From an uncultured Prevotella sp. (lineage in GTDB: Bacteria > Bacteroidota > Bacteroidia > Bacteroidales > Bacteroidaceae), in NCBI GenBank assembly GCA_946403845.1, contig CAMJBL010000001.1:108605-172604 (forward strand): DNA of 64,000 nucleotides, read 5' to 3'. Below, one piece after another: positions 8,584 to 18,284 of this stretch. The notes beneath the pieces are model-generated. The model was not told the DNA's origin. It saw only the letters and a program-made list of their open reading frames with translations, and did not search any database. The stretch's first letter is position 1; the number at the start of each line of letters is the position of its first letter. Both the position numbers and the translations under genes were made by a program.

Positions 8584-11500
8584 ATGTCAAAGATATTTAG
8601 ATTAGGTGAAGGCCCCCGCACTTATACTGATTGGTCCGAATCGCCTTCTTTCCCATATGACAGTAATGCTAGAAAGAAGATACAAGATCCTGATGGCGCA
8701 ACTGCTGAGAAGGAAATTACGTCAATTCCCTCTCCATTCGCTCGTATTGATTTGATAAAGAATGCTTTTCGCGAGGTTTGTGATAATCAAGACCTTGATG
8801 GTCATACAATCTTCCATAAGATGGTGTCTGATGCGCTAGATATTGGTGAGATATTCTTTAATATCGATCGTTTCAATGATAAAGTTGAGATCATTACCTG
8901 GAATCCTGCAAGTTGTATTAAGGAGATGAAAAACTCTGATCTTGATGGTCATCATTATTTAGGTGATGTCCTTGATAAGTATCTTGATTCTGATGCTAAG
9001 GCGTATAACTTTGACTCCATGCAGAATATATATATTCTCAATTATAAGAATGGTATAAAAGAACTGAATATTATAGGCGCTACATCCCCAGCCACGTTAT
9101 TCTTCTCAAATGCCAACGATTTAAGCTACCTTTCGGATGAACTGTCGTTTGAGTTAGATAAACCATTTGATAATAAATATAATCCCCTTTATAAGCGAGA
9201 TTCTCAGTACGTAAAAGCACTATTCCTTTACAGAAAAGTTTATCCAGGCTTTGCTACTGCTTTTCGTGAATTGAATGATTATTTCGACTTGACATTCCAA
9301 AAGCTATCTCCCGAGCTTCGTAATGAAATTCGTGATTTGAGCGCAAATGATGTGGGGAGTTATGGAACGATTTCTGTTACTCGAGGTAATCTAAACGACA
9401 TTGTTGAAGTGCTAGGACAGAATCTATTCAAATTAAAAGGTACGACCTCAATTGAGAATTCGGACTTCCTGATAGATTCAGCTAAGTGTGATGACCAGAT
9501 ATTGGTATTACCTATTGATAAGGGTAATACGTATAGCGACTTGATTTATGTGACAGAGAGATGGGGTGAAGAGAACTTTGCGCAAGCATATGATAGGAGG
9601 GAAATATCTGAAAGAACCCTTCCTTCTCGTGGTGATAAAAAGCCATATCTTACTATAAGCGATTTCTTGGAGCCGGAAATTATACGAGTGCCATACTTGT
9701 TGAATGAAGATGATTTCTATACGGCTCATAATCGTAAGAATGGTGAGGAAGCAACTTTCTTACTACCACTCAAGCCGCTATTCTTTAAGTATTTTAGCGT
9801 AAATGATATCACCGAAAAAAATCTGATAACAGTTACAACGTTGTCAAGATCTTCTGCTGAGGTGACATTGCGCATACCTATTCGTAGCAAGCAACAACCC
9901 AAGCAAATAGTGTATTCACGTACATATTATGATTCAAATGCTGACCCAGACGAAAAAAACAACAAGGGAGCTGTTGTCGAGATGAAAATCTCTGGATTTG
10001 TTATGCCAAATGTACGTTTTATGCGTCCAGAAGAAGCAATCTATAAAGTTGGTTTGGTAATGATGAACGCCAATCGATATATGCTTGATTTCTATAAAGA
10101 CGATCAGATTATCAGTGCAATTACACCTTCTGTAAGACAAGGTGCGAACGAACTTGCTAAGAATGCTGTATATACAATAGAAAAAAGCAACTTTGATTAC
10201 ATACGAGTGTCATCAAATACAACAGCACATAGTGTAATTATACCAAGATTTAAGTCTCAGACAATTAACAATGAGTTTAAGTTTGCTGTAGATCTTGGTA
10301 CATCAAATACTCATATCGAGGTTTCTATGAATGGACGCGAATCAGAAGCTTATGGTTATCAGAAGTCTCCTGTAAGCATGTTCTTCTTGCAAACGTTTGA
10401 TGATCATGGGGCCCCTAAGAATCTCCAGATTGAGAATAATATTATGGAAAAGGACATGTTGCCAACTGTAGTTGGTAAAAATTCTGATTTCCGTTTCCCA
10501 ACTCGGACAATATTGTCTTGTGCAAAGAGTATTGACTGGTCTGCAAATTTGAATTGCTTTGAAATGCATAATTTACCATTGACATATGGTAAACGTGTAG
10601 AATTATCATATAATGATTATCATTATGATATCAAGTGGGGAACTGATGAAAAAGATAAAGAAATTCTACGTTGCTATGTCGAAGACCTATTGTTCATGCT
10701 TCGTACTAAGGTTGTTGCTGAAGGTGGAGACCTCACAAAGACCAAGTTGACTTGGTTCTTCCCAATTAGTATGCCGATAGGAAGAAAGGAAAAGCTATCT
10801 AAGATATGGAATGAGTTGTATTATAAGTACTTCCCAGGTGCAGTTAATGGCATTGAAGCGATGTCTGAATCATATGCTCCTGTTCTTCATTATCGTAATG
10901 AGAATACAACGGTTTCAAATCTTATCAATATTGATATTGGTGGTGGTACCACTGATGTTGCATACTTTGTAGATAAAGAGTTGTCTTTTGTCACATCATT
11001 TAGGTTTGCTGCTAATGACATCTTCCAGGATGCTTATGCGAAGGATACAGTTCACAATGGAATTGTTGATGCATATAAGGATAAAATTAAGGCTGTATTG
11101 GAATCGAATTCTGCAGATGCAGCAGTGCGTGACGTATTATCAATCTTTGATTCAGACAACAATCGCCATCCTGCAAATATGGCGTCATTCTTATTCTCAT
11201 TGCGAGACAATCAGAATTTGAAGAATGTGAATAAAAATAAGATTGATTTTAATGAACTCCTTCAAGATGACGAGCAGTTCAAGATTGTCTTTATATTATT
11301 CTATACTGCTATTATTTACCATATTGCTCAAATTGTTAAGCTACAGCAATTACCATTACCTCGTCATATATCATTAAGCGGTAATGGCAGTAAAGTAATT
11401 AAAATTATCTCTACAGATAGTTCGATCCTTTCTTCATATACGAAGAAAATCTTCGAAATAGTTACTGGACAGAGTTATGATGGTAATCCTCTTGGTATCA

Positions 11501-11925
11501 TTGGTCTTGATAAAGAAGGCTCAAAAGAGTCTACATGCAAAGGTGGAATTTTAGGAACAGAGCCAACAGGAAATAAGGAAAAACAAGTAGTCCTGAAGTC
11601 TAATGGTGATGAACTGATGGCTGATGTTGTATTTGGCGCTGTTGATGATGCCTATAAGAGAATGGTAGAGCAAAGTGCAGGTAAATTCTTTGAATTCTTC
11701 TTCTCGCTGTGTTCGAAGTATAATATGAAGGACAACTTCGGAATTACAAATAATAGCATTAGTACTGCTAAAAAGTATTGTGATCAAGACCTTGCTACGT
11801 TTATAAACCGTGGTTTGGAACAGCAGCGTAAAGACTACGAGGATTCTGATCCTCTACGCGAGACGTTGTTCTTCTATCCATTGAAGGGCTTCTTGAGTAA
11901 CCTTATTAACAATTTAAATGAGTAA
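8584..11925 (+). CDS. 1113-aa protein with C-terminal Hsp70/actin-like ATPase domain
   Basis: FAVDLGTSNTHIEVSMNG (phosphate-1), NIDIGGGTTDVAYF (phosphate-2), HISLSGNGSKVIKII (adenosine-like). Confidence 0.8.
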   Translation: MSKIFRLGEGPRTYTDWSESPSFPYDSNARKKIQDPDGATAEKEITSIPSPFARIDLIKNAFREVCDNQDLDGHTIFHKMVSDALDIGEIFFNIDRFNDKVEIITWNPASCIKEMKNSDLDGHHYLGDVLDKYLDSDAKAYNFDSMQNIYILNYKNGIKELNIIGATSPATLFFSNANDLSYLSDELSFELDKPFDNKYNPLYKRDSQYVKALFLYRKVYPGFATAFRELNDYFDLTFQKLSPELRNEIRDLSANDVGSYGTISVTRGNLNDIVEVLGQNLFKLKGTTSIENSDFLIDSAKCDDQILVLPIDKGNTYSDLIYVTERWGEENFAQAYDRREISERTLPSRGDKKPYLTISDFLEPEIIRVPYLLNEDDFYTAHNRKNGEEATFLLPLKPLFFKYFSVNDITEKNLITVTTLSRSSAEVTLRIPIRSKQQPKQIVYSRTYYDSNADPDEKNNKGAVVEMKISGFVMPNVRFMRPEEAIYKVGLVMMNANRYMLDFYKDDQIISAITPSVRQGANELAKNAVYTIEKSNFDYIRVSSNTTAHSVIIPRFKSQTINNEFKFAVDLGTSNTHIEVSMNGRESEAYGYQKSPVSMFFLQTFDDHGAPKNLQIENNIMEKDMLPTVVGKNSDFRFPTRTILSCAKSIDWSANLNCFEMHNLPLTYGKRVELSYNDYHYDIKWGTDEKDKEILRCYVEDLLFMLRTKVVAEGGDLTKTKLTWFFPISMPIGRKEKLSKIWNELYYKYFPGAVNGIEAMSESYAPVLHYRNENTTVSNLINIDIGGGTTDVAYFVDKELSFVTSFRFAANDIFQDAYAKDTVHNGIVDAYKDKIKAVLESNSADAAVRDVLSIFDSDNNRHPANMASFLFSLRDNQNLKNVNKNKIDFNELLQDDEQFKIVFILFYTAIIYHIAQIVKLQQLPLPRHISLSGNGSKVIKIISTDSSILSSYTKKIFEIVTGQSYDGNPLGIIGLDKEGSKESTCKGGILGTEPTGNKEKQVVLKSNGDELMADVVFGAVDDAYKRMVEQSAGKFFEFFFSLCSKYNMKDNFGITNNSISTAKKYCDQDLATFINRGLEQQRKDYEDSDPLRETLFFYPLKGFLSNLINNLNE

Positions 11926-11927
11926 TT

Positions 11928-12659
11928 ATGAAATTGATTCAAGAACATAGCTTACTGATAATTGCAATATTATTAGTATTGCTTATAATATCTGTTCTCT
12001 TTTATTTTTTAAGGGAACGTAATTCTCGTGATGATTCTAGTGGTATCTCGCGTCGAGGATCAGTTTCAAAAGAAAAATTTAATCTCGTTTTTAATCAGAG
12101 AAATGAGGAATCTCAAGAAAAAGTGAAATTTGAGAATCTTTATAATGATTATAGAGAAAAATATGAGAAGGCATGTGTTGAAATCGGTAAACTCAAAAGC
12201 AGAATAGATGAACTAACTCGAGATTATAACGAGTTGAGTGAGTTATATAACAAAGATACTGCTCCTTATGATGTCGATGAGAAATCAGAAGGAGCAAATC
12301 CTATAGTTGACCATTCTTTAGAGAGTGAAACGACTCAAGGAGCGATAGTGGGGCAAAAAATAAAGTACGCATCTTTCCCTCGCTCTGCTGGTAACACCAT
12401 ATATTTCTCTGATCTGACAGATAAACTTGTAGATGATTCTTATTTTGAAATAAGACTCTCTGGTGATACAGACAAAGCTTCTTTCAGACCATTGGATTTT
12501 ATGAAAATTCGCAACTATGATCCTGCTATGGCAGCAATACTTACGGATGGCGTGAAACCTAATGTCGCATCTACTGTACTTGGTGTAGAACCAGGAGATG
12601 TGTGTTTAGAAGGCAATGATTGGATTATTAAAAAATTGGCAAAAGTAAAATTGGCATAA
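11928..12659 (+). CDS. N-terminally anchored coiled-coil protein
   Basis: HSLLIIAILLVLLIISVLFYFL TM helix followed by a heptad-rich region. Confidence 0.75.
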   Translation: MKLIQEHSLLIIAILLVLLIISVLFYFLRERNSRDDSSGISRRGSVSKEKFNLVFNQRNEESQEKVKFENLYNDYREKYEKACVEIGKLKSRIDELTRDYNELSELYNKDTAPYDVDEKSEGANPIVDHSLESETTQGAIVGQKIKYASFPRSAGNTIYFSDLTDKLVDDSYFEIRLSGDTDKASFRPLDFMKIRNYDPAMAAILTDGVKPNVASTVLGVEPGDVCLEGNDWIIKKLAKVKLA

Positions 12660-12660
12660 A

Positions 12661-14274
12661 ATGGATTTGACATTTCCCATGATTCTAACCATTACTGTTG
12701 TATTAGTAGTGGTTTGTTTTCAGTTATATAAATTCTTTGAAAATCGCAAAAGAATTAATTTGTTCAGTAGCATTTTTGCTGGACAAGATTATGATTTGGT
12801 AAGAAATGAAAGTGAGCTGGTAGTAGGTATCACAGGTTCTGGTAATGAAATCTTTGATGATATAAAAAGTTCAATAAATGGCTATCTTAAAGGTACAAAA
12901 GGTACTGAGGTTGATTTTCAACTACTAAAAGATTCCGTTGATCGTCATTGTGATATGATTGAGGATGAGATCAATTCGCAGATGCCTTTGCCTTTGTACT
13001 TTGGACTCGCAGGTACTATGGGTGGTGCAATTATTGGGCTTATGGCTTTAGTGTGGGGTGATGCAATCCTTCAGTTGATGGCCGGTGATTTAGGTTCAGC
13101 TGGGAATAATGCAGCGAACAATATCAACGATCTGCTATGGGGCGTTGCCATTGCCATGCTAGCTAGTGCTATTGGCATTATATTGACATCATTAAACACA
13201 GTTTATTTTAAAAACAAAAAACTGCAAGAAGAAACAGAAAAGAACATATTTCTTGCATGGATGCAGTCGCGTGTTTTGGCTGCTGTTCCTTCTACTGTTT
13301 CTCAGCAAATGAAGGCCTTGGTAAACCAATTGGTCACTTTTAATAGGACCTTCAAATCAAATACTGATGCAATCACTACAACTCTAGACAAAGCAAAAGA
13401 AGTCTACAAATCGCAAGCTGATGTTATCGAAGAATACAAAGCTATTGACTTGGAGGCTATTGCAACTGGAGTAAGTAGTATTATGCGTCGATTAAGAAGT
13501 AGCACTGAAAGCTTAGACAACTTTACTCAATATCTGGATAAGGTCCATGATTATTATGAGAAAATGCAAGTCTTTGCAGAAAACCTGAATAAGGAGTCAG
13601 AGAGAATTGGCATACTTCAGGATATTCAGAGGTTCTTCCAATCTCACAAGGGCGTTATTGCAGAGGAAACAGCTGATGCTCATAAAAACATCCAGGAGTC
13701 AATAAAAGCGGTGCAGGAATCTACTGAACAGCAAGTTAATGAGACTTATGCTGCCCTTACTGAACAATCGCAGAAACTAAAGAATGCTGTTGACGAAAAT
13801 AACAAACAGTTTGAAGAACTCTGTCAGGATATGCGTAATAAGTTCAAGGAACAAATGGACGAAATGCCTGAAGTTGCACAAAGCTTGAAGAAACTTGAAG
13901 ACATACCTAATCAATTAGAGGCTGTAGTTTCAAAGATTACCCAATCACAAGAACGTCTTGCATTGGATTTCCTTGCAGCAGCAAAACAGATTGTAGATAC
14001 TGTTGGCAAGGAAAAGAAAGATCCATTTATTATTAAAGATGGTTTTAATTCTAACCAAGTACCAGTTAAAGAGATCATTCCTTCAAGCCTCAAATGGATA
14101 ATTGTTGGTGGTATAATCGTAATGTCTATAGCTACAGTAGGGAATACGGCTTATAATATATGGAAGGGTGAAATAGCCCCAGTCCAGATTGTACAGGAAG
14201 AGGAACTTGTAGATAGCGTTGCAGCTACGATTCCTATACAGGTTGTTGACAGTACCCTTGTTCAGAACCCATAA
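12661..14274 (+). CDS. MotA/TolQ/ExbB-superfamily protein with long cytoplasmic coiled-coil (ZorA-like)
   Basis: LPLYFGLAGTMGGAIIGLMALVWG and NNINDLLWGVAIAMLASAIGIILTSLNTVYF, then ~270 residues of coiled-coil and a C-terminal TM. Confidence 0.75.
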   Translation: MDLTFPMILTITVVLVVVCFQLYKFFENRKRINLFSSIFAGQDYDLVRNESELVVGITGSGNEIFDDIKSSINGYLKGTKGTEVDFQLLKDSVDRHCDMIEDEINSQMPLPLYFGLAGTMGGAIIGLMALVWGDAILQLMAGDLGSAGNNAANNINDLLWGVAIAMLASAIGIILTSLNTVYFKNKKLQEETEKNIFLAWMQSRVLAAVPSTVSQQMKALVNQLVTFNRTFKSNTDAITTTLDKAKEVYKSQADVIEEYKAIDLEAIATGVSSIMRRLRSSTESLDNFTQYLDKVHDYYEKMQVFAENLNKESERIGILQDIQRFFQSHKGVIAEETADAHKNIQESIKAVQESTEQQVNETYAALTEQSQKLKNAVDENNKQFEELCQDMRNKFKEQMDEMPEVAQSLKKLEDIPNQLEAVVSKITQSQERLALDFLAAAKQIVDTVGKEKKDPFIIKDGFNSNQVPVKEIIPSSLKWIIVGGIIVMSIATVGNTAYNIWKGEIAPVQIVQEEELVDSVAATIPIQVVDSTLVQNP

Positions 14275-14289
14275 ATGATTTTTTGAAGT

Positions 14290-14910
14290 ATGAAGAAATC
14301 AAAAGAGTCTTTCTTTTGGACAAGTTATTCCGATTTGATGACAAGCCTATTCATTATCATGTTGGTCCTTTTTGTCTTGGTAATAGTGCTGCTTAACAAA
14401 CGAATGGAGGCTACTATCATAGAGCTTGAGGATATAAAGAAGGTGGAAGCATCAACTCGTGACCTCGAAGGTAAATTCTTTACTTACAATAAGGAATATG
14501 AAAAGTTTATTCTTAATATAGACTGTCAATTTCCCGTAAGCAAGTATGATATAGGACTTTTAAGTGATACTACAAGGTCTCAGTTGATGGACGCAGGTCA
14601 ACAAGTAAAGGATTTCTTAGAGAAACATTCAGAGAATCAATATCTGGTTATTGTTGAGGGGCAGGCTTCTGCTAATTCCGAAGCGATGATGGAGTTTAAT
14701 TACAATCTTTCATATCAACGAGCTTTGAGCCTTATTAAGTTTTGGGCAACAAATCCAAATGTTAAATTTTCAGAAAAGAATTGCGAACTCCAAATTGCCG
14801 GTAGCGGAGATGGTAGACTCAGCGCGAAAACTATGCGTGATTCTGTAAATGAAAAGAATCAGAGGTTTCTAATTTATATTATACCTAAGAATATCATCAA
14901 AAAACAATAG
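14290..14910 (+). CDS. MotB/OmpA-family protein (ZorB-like)
   Basis: FWTSYSDLMTSLFIIMLVLFVLVIVLL with the MotB-type Asp at the TM start; C-terminal IVEGQASAN...NLSYQRALSLIKFW...NQRFLIYIIPK OmpA-like. Confidence 0.82.
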   Translation: MKKSKESFFWTSYSDLMTSLFIIMLVLFVLVIVLLNKRMEATIIELEDIKKVEASTRDLEGKFFTYNKEYEKFILNIDCQFPVSKYDIGLLSDTTRSQLMDAGQQVKDFLEKHSENQYLVIVEGQASANSEAMMEFNYNLSYQRALSLIKFWATNPNVKFSEKNCELQIAGSGDGRLSAKTMRDSVNEKNQRFLIYIIPKNIIKKQ

Positions 14911-15870
14911 ATGCGAAGGAAAAAAGTCATAATCGTATTGTTACTTATAATCTCGCATGTCTCATCATTGGCTCACGCCTCTTGGGAACAGCATGCAGAT
15001 GATATGTATGAGGTATTAGGATTGGAGAGAAACGAAAAGCTTACAGATTGGATGAGATTTGTAAGCTCTGTTCTGATTGATAATTACAATGCCGAATATG
15101 CTTTTTCTGATAACGGGGAACCATTCGATTTCTATTTATATCTAAAAGAAAAATACCCAGAGTTTCAGTGTAAACACAGATTACTATTTCACTGGGGCTA
15201 TAATTCGAGGCCTTGGTCTACTTATCTTCAGAATAAAGTTCTCGGATATGGATGGTCTGATACAATGATTAGAGACTTTCAGGCTGACCTAATTGCAGAA
15301 CAAAAACGTAGAAATAGTTTCGCGAATAATTATACGGAGAATCTTTTTGGTTTTGCGCATGGAGGAAAAGAGGCGCGCGTGGCAAGGGTTATTATTTCTG
15401 TTGTATATGATGTCCATTTATTAGGAGATTATGAGCCTGATAATATTGATCTGGAAGGATTGCAGGATATTGGGTCTGTGGTCGGAGATATAATCAACAA
15501 TATAAATGCATTGGATAAAAGAACTGGGGCACAGCTGACCAAACTGTTACAAAAAATTTCTCAAAATTCCAATTGTGACGTACAAGACAAAGCTGCCGCG
15601 TTGTTGAGGTTGTTGAAAGAGCATTTTGGAGTTTTTCTAAGAACTGCAGATAACGGAACAATTGAAGAACATTTAAACGCACAGGGATTTTTTTTTGTAG
15701 ATTATAGTGCAAAACAGCCTAGTTATGAAAAAAAAACAACTCAGAAGGATTTTACTGATAAGAAAACTCGAAATAAAACTTTTAAAAAGGGGGGAGGCAT
15801 TGGCGTAGTTATAATTATTTCATTAATAATACTAGTTGTGTTATTAGTTATTCTATTTAAGAAAAAATAA
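14911..15870 (+). CDS. Exported/anchored protein of unknown function
   Basis: Signal peptide VIIVLLLIISHVSSLAHA and C-terminal TM GVVIIISLIILVVLLVILFKKK. Confidence 0.75.
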   Translation: MRRKKVIIVLLLIISHVSSLAHASWEQHADDMYEVLGLERNEKLTDWMRFVSSVLIDNYNAEYAFSDNGEPFDFYLYLKEKYPEFQCKHRLLFHWGYNSRPWSTYLQNKVLGYGWSDTMIRDFQADLIAEQKRRNSFANNYTENLFGFAHGGKEARVARVIISVVYDVHLLGDYEPDNIDLEGLQDIGSVVGDIINNINALDKRTGAQLTKLLQKISQNSNCDVQDKAAALLRLLKEHFGVFLRTADNGTIEEHLNAQGFFFVDYSAKQPSYEKKTTQKDFTDKKTRNKTFKKGGGIGVVIIISLIILVVLLVILFKKK

Positions 15871-15886
15871 GATTACTCGAAGATGT

Positions 15887-16792
15887 ATGATGAGTTTGAG
15901 TGATATATATATATGTGTATTAAATAAACTTGATGGTTTTAATGAAAAAAACATTCTTAAAGCCATAGACTTAGCTAATAATGATGTCGTTGAAACGCTT
16001 GATGATTTCATTGACTTTATTAATTTCAATATTGAAGATTGTAGATTTGAGGATATCACTCAACCTATTAATAAGGAAACTATAAAGAAAGTTGTTGAGA
16101 AAGTTTTGAAAAACAAAGATAATATAGTACATTATGTAAATCCATCAGATGGTAGTTTCCCCAAATGTTTGCCTATTGAAGAAATAGAGGCGCCTTCTCT
16201 TTTGAAATATAAGGGGAATTTGGAGAACCTTAAACGCAAAACAATACTAATAACAGGATCCCCCACTGTATCAGACAATGCTAGGTTAGCTTCTGAATAT
16301 ATTGGGAAGGTTTTGGCTTCAGGCGGCTATAACATATTGTCTACTTTTTCAAATGAATGTGAAGAAAAAGCAATAAAGGGATGTAAAGAAGTCAAGGGGG
16401 TAAGTACATTCTTTTTGCCTCATAGTTTAGAACGGCTGACATCTGAAGAAATAGAAGTTATTCATAGCGAAATCGATTCTGAACGCTCAATGATTATTTC
16501 TGTTGATGATTATGCTCTGGCAAATGCTGAATCAATTGAAAAAGCTTGTAAATATTCAATGGCACTTGCTGATTGTATGATTATTCCCCAAATTAGTAAT
16601 ACTGATTATATCTTTGACCATGTTAAGAAGTTTTTGAAATCAGACAAACCAGTTTATCTTGTAAGATACAAAACAAGAACTATTAAAGAGTACAATTGTA
16701 TAAAAGCTCTTGAATCATTAGGGGTGATGTATTTGTCTAGTAATACTGTGTTAAAGCAGATAAAAGATACGGTTGGAGAGGTGTTGATATGA
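15887..16792 (+). CDS. DprA/SMF-like Rossmann-fold protein
   Basis: PSLLKYKGNLENLKRKTILITGSPTVSDNARLASEYIGKVLASGGYNILSTFSNECEEKAIKG resembles DprA; next start overlaps by 4 bp. Confidence 0.7.
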   Translation: MMSLSDIYICVLNKLDGFNEKNILKAIDLANNDVVETLDDFIDFINFNIEDCRFEDITQPINKETIKKVVEKVLKNKDNIVHYVNPSDGSFPKCLPIEEIEAPSLLKYKGNLENLKRKTILITGSPTVSDNARLASEYIGKVLASGGYNILSTFSNECEEKAIKGCKEVKGVSTFFLPHSLERLTSEEIEVIHSEIDSERSMIISVDDYALANAESIEKACKYSMALADCMIIPQISNTDYIFDHVKKFLKSDKPVYLVRYKTRTIKEYNCIKALESLGVMYLSSNTVLKQIKDTVGEVLI

Positions 16793-18192
16793 AGAAAGTA
16801 TATTTAATTATAGCAGCCATTATGCTGCTTTGTTTGGCACCAATGCCATACGGGTATTTCCAGTTGGTGAGATTCTTGTCGACACTGGTGTTTGGTGTGA
16901 TGGCATTCCGATATTACCAGGAGCGAAAGGAGTGGCTGGCTTATATATGTGGTACATTGGCTCTGCTGTTTCAGCCGTTCTACAAGATTGCATTGGGCAG
17001 AACGGTATGGAACATCGTGGATGTTATTGTTGCTATAGGATTAATCGCACTTTTCATCTATGAATGGAAGGAGGGGGATGGTAAAACGGAATTTAAGGGT
17101 AATACACCACCCATAAACATAATAGGCGAACCAGTAGAGTCAAACAACTTTGAGTTTAAACTCGAGGGAAAACTTGGTCCCAAGGAACTTATTTATGTTG
17201 CATCTGAAGAGGATAAGGATCTGGAGGATCTGTTTGAGAATAAACCTGAGGTCTTCGAAGGCTGGGGTCAGATGATGGGGTTCCATATTATCTATCTGCC
17301 ATTACTTATCAAGAAACTGCAGGAGAAACGAGTTCTCCAATATCGTGCGCCTTATCTGAATGATACCGAGGTTAAAAGCGCTATTGTTGGCAATGATTTC
17401 TTGCTGAGGTTCCTGGATAATCCTGCTGATAGAGGTAAGATGAAGCATGGATTTATCCGAACAGAGAATATTCATCGTGGCGATGACGGGAAAGATAAAG
17501 CCATAAACCGTTTCTATCCCTTGTCATCGAAGAGTGGGGAGCCTATAGCTGATCAGTTGCATAGAATAAGCAAGCAGATTGCTGCTGAGGATAGTCAAAA
17601 GAAACTGCCAGGCGCATCGTATGATGAGTGGGGTGATGGCGATCAGTCTGATAGTCCGGCAGACTCTCAGTTCAATTCGCAACAAGGCGGTGAGAATATT
17701 GAAGATCTGATGGAGGAAGTCAGAGAGAGGATTGCCAAGTTACGTCAACGTGGTATCGCAGAATACTTGCTGGAGCAGCTGATACATCCAGATAATAGAT
17801 TGAGTCGAATGGTTATCACCAAGGATTACCGTATCGTATTGCCTGACTATAACGATATGGAAATCAAGATGGAGCCTTTGGTTAAGGCTGTGTATCTGCT
17901 TTTCCTGAAGCATCCTGAAGGTATCATGTTTAAATGCTTGCCTGACTATCGAGAGGAATTGGCTCGTATATATGCAGAGTTGAGACCACAAGGTTTGACG
18001 GACAGAGCGCTGCAAAGCATAGAGGATGTTACAAATCCTCTGCTGAACTCTATCAACGAGAAATGTGCTCGAATAAGAGGAGCATTTGTAGGACAATTTG
18101 ATGATTATATGGCGAAGAGTTACTATATTGATGGGCTACGTGGGGAGGCAAAGAAAATCTCGCTTCCTCGTAATCTGGTAGTCTGGGAATAA
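16789..18192 (+). CDS. Membrane protein with C-terminal domain shared with the 23077-23661 product
   Basis: Four N-terminal hydrophobic helices; C-terminal RMVITKDYRIVLPDYND...KAVYLLFLKHPEGIMFKCLPDYREEL...SINEKCARIR. Confidence 0.8.
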   Translation: MKKVYLIIAAIMLLCLAPMPYGYFQLVRFLSTLVFGVMAFRYYQERKEWLAYICGTLALLFQPFYKIALGRTVWNIVDVIVAIGLIALFIYEWKEGDGKTEFKGNTPPINIIGEPVESNNFEFKLEGKLGPKELIYVASEEDKDLEDLFENKPEVFEGWGQMMGFHIIYLPLLIKKLQEKRVLQYRAPYLNDTEVKSAIVGNDFLLRFLDNPADRGKMKHGFIRTENIHRGDDGKDKAINRFYPLSSKSGEPIADQLHRISKQIAAEDSQKKLPGASYDEWGDGDQSDSPADSQFNSQQGGENIEDLMEEVRERIAKLRQRGIAEYLLEQLIHPDNRLSRMVITKDYRIVLPDYNDMEIKMEPLVKAVYLLFLKHPEGIMFKCLPDYREELARIYAELRPQGLTDRALQSIEDVTNPLLNSINEKCARIRGAFVGQFDDYMAKSYYIDGLRGEAKKISLPRNLVVWE

Positions 18193-18227
18193 AATCGCAT
18201 TTCCACAAGCCTTGTGGGCTGTAATTA

Positions 18228-18260
18228 TTTGGTGGCAATGATACAAGTTCGTATCTTTGC
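18228..18260 (+). promoter_or_regulatory. Bacteroidetes-type promoter
   Basis: TTTG 18228-18231, N20, TATCTTTGC 18252-18260. Confidence 0.75.
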
Positions 18261-18284
18261 CACCAAATTTAATTGTGTGCGATT

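Noticed and set aside
5377-18192. Canonical Zorya system
   Set aside because: ZorA/ZorB-like genes are present but no ZorC, ZorD (SNF2-like) or ZorE (HNH) was found; the tubulin-like and Hsp70-like genes are not standard Zorya components.
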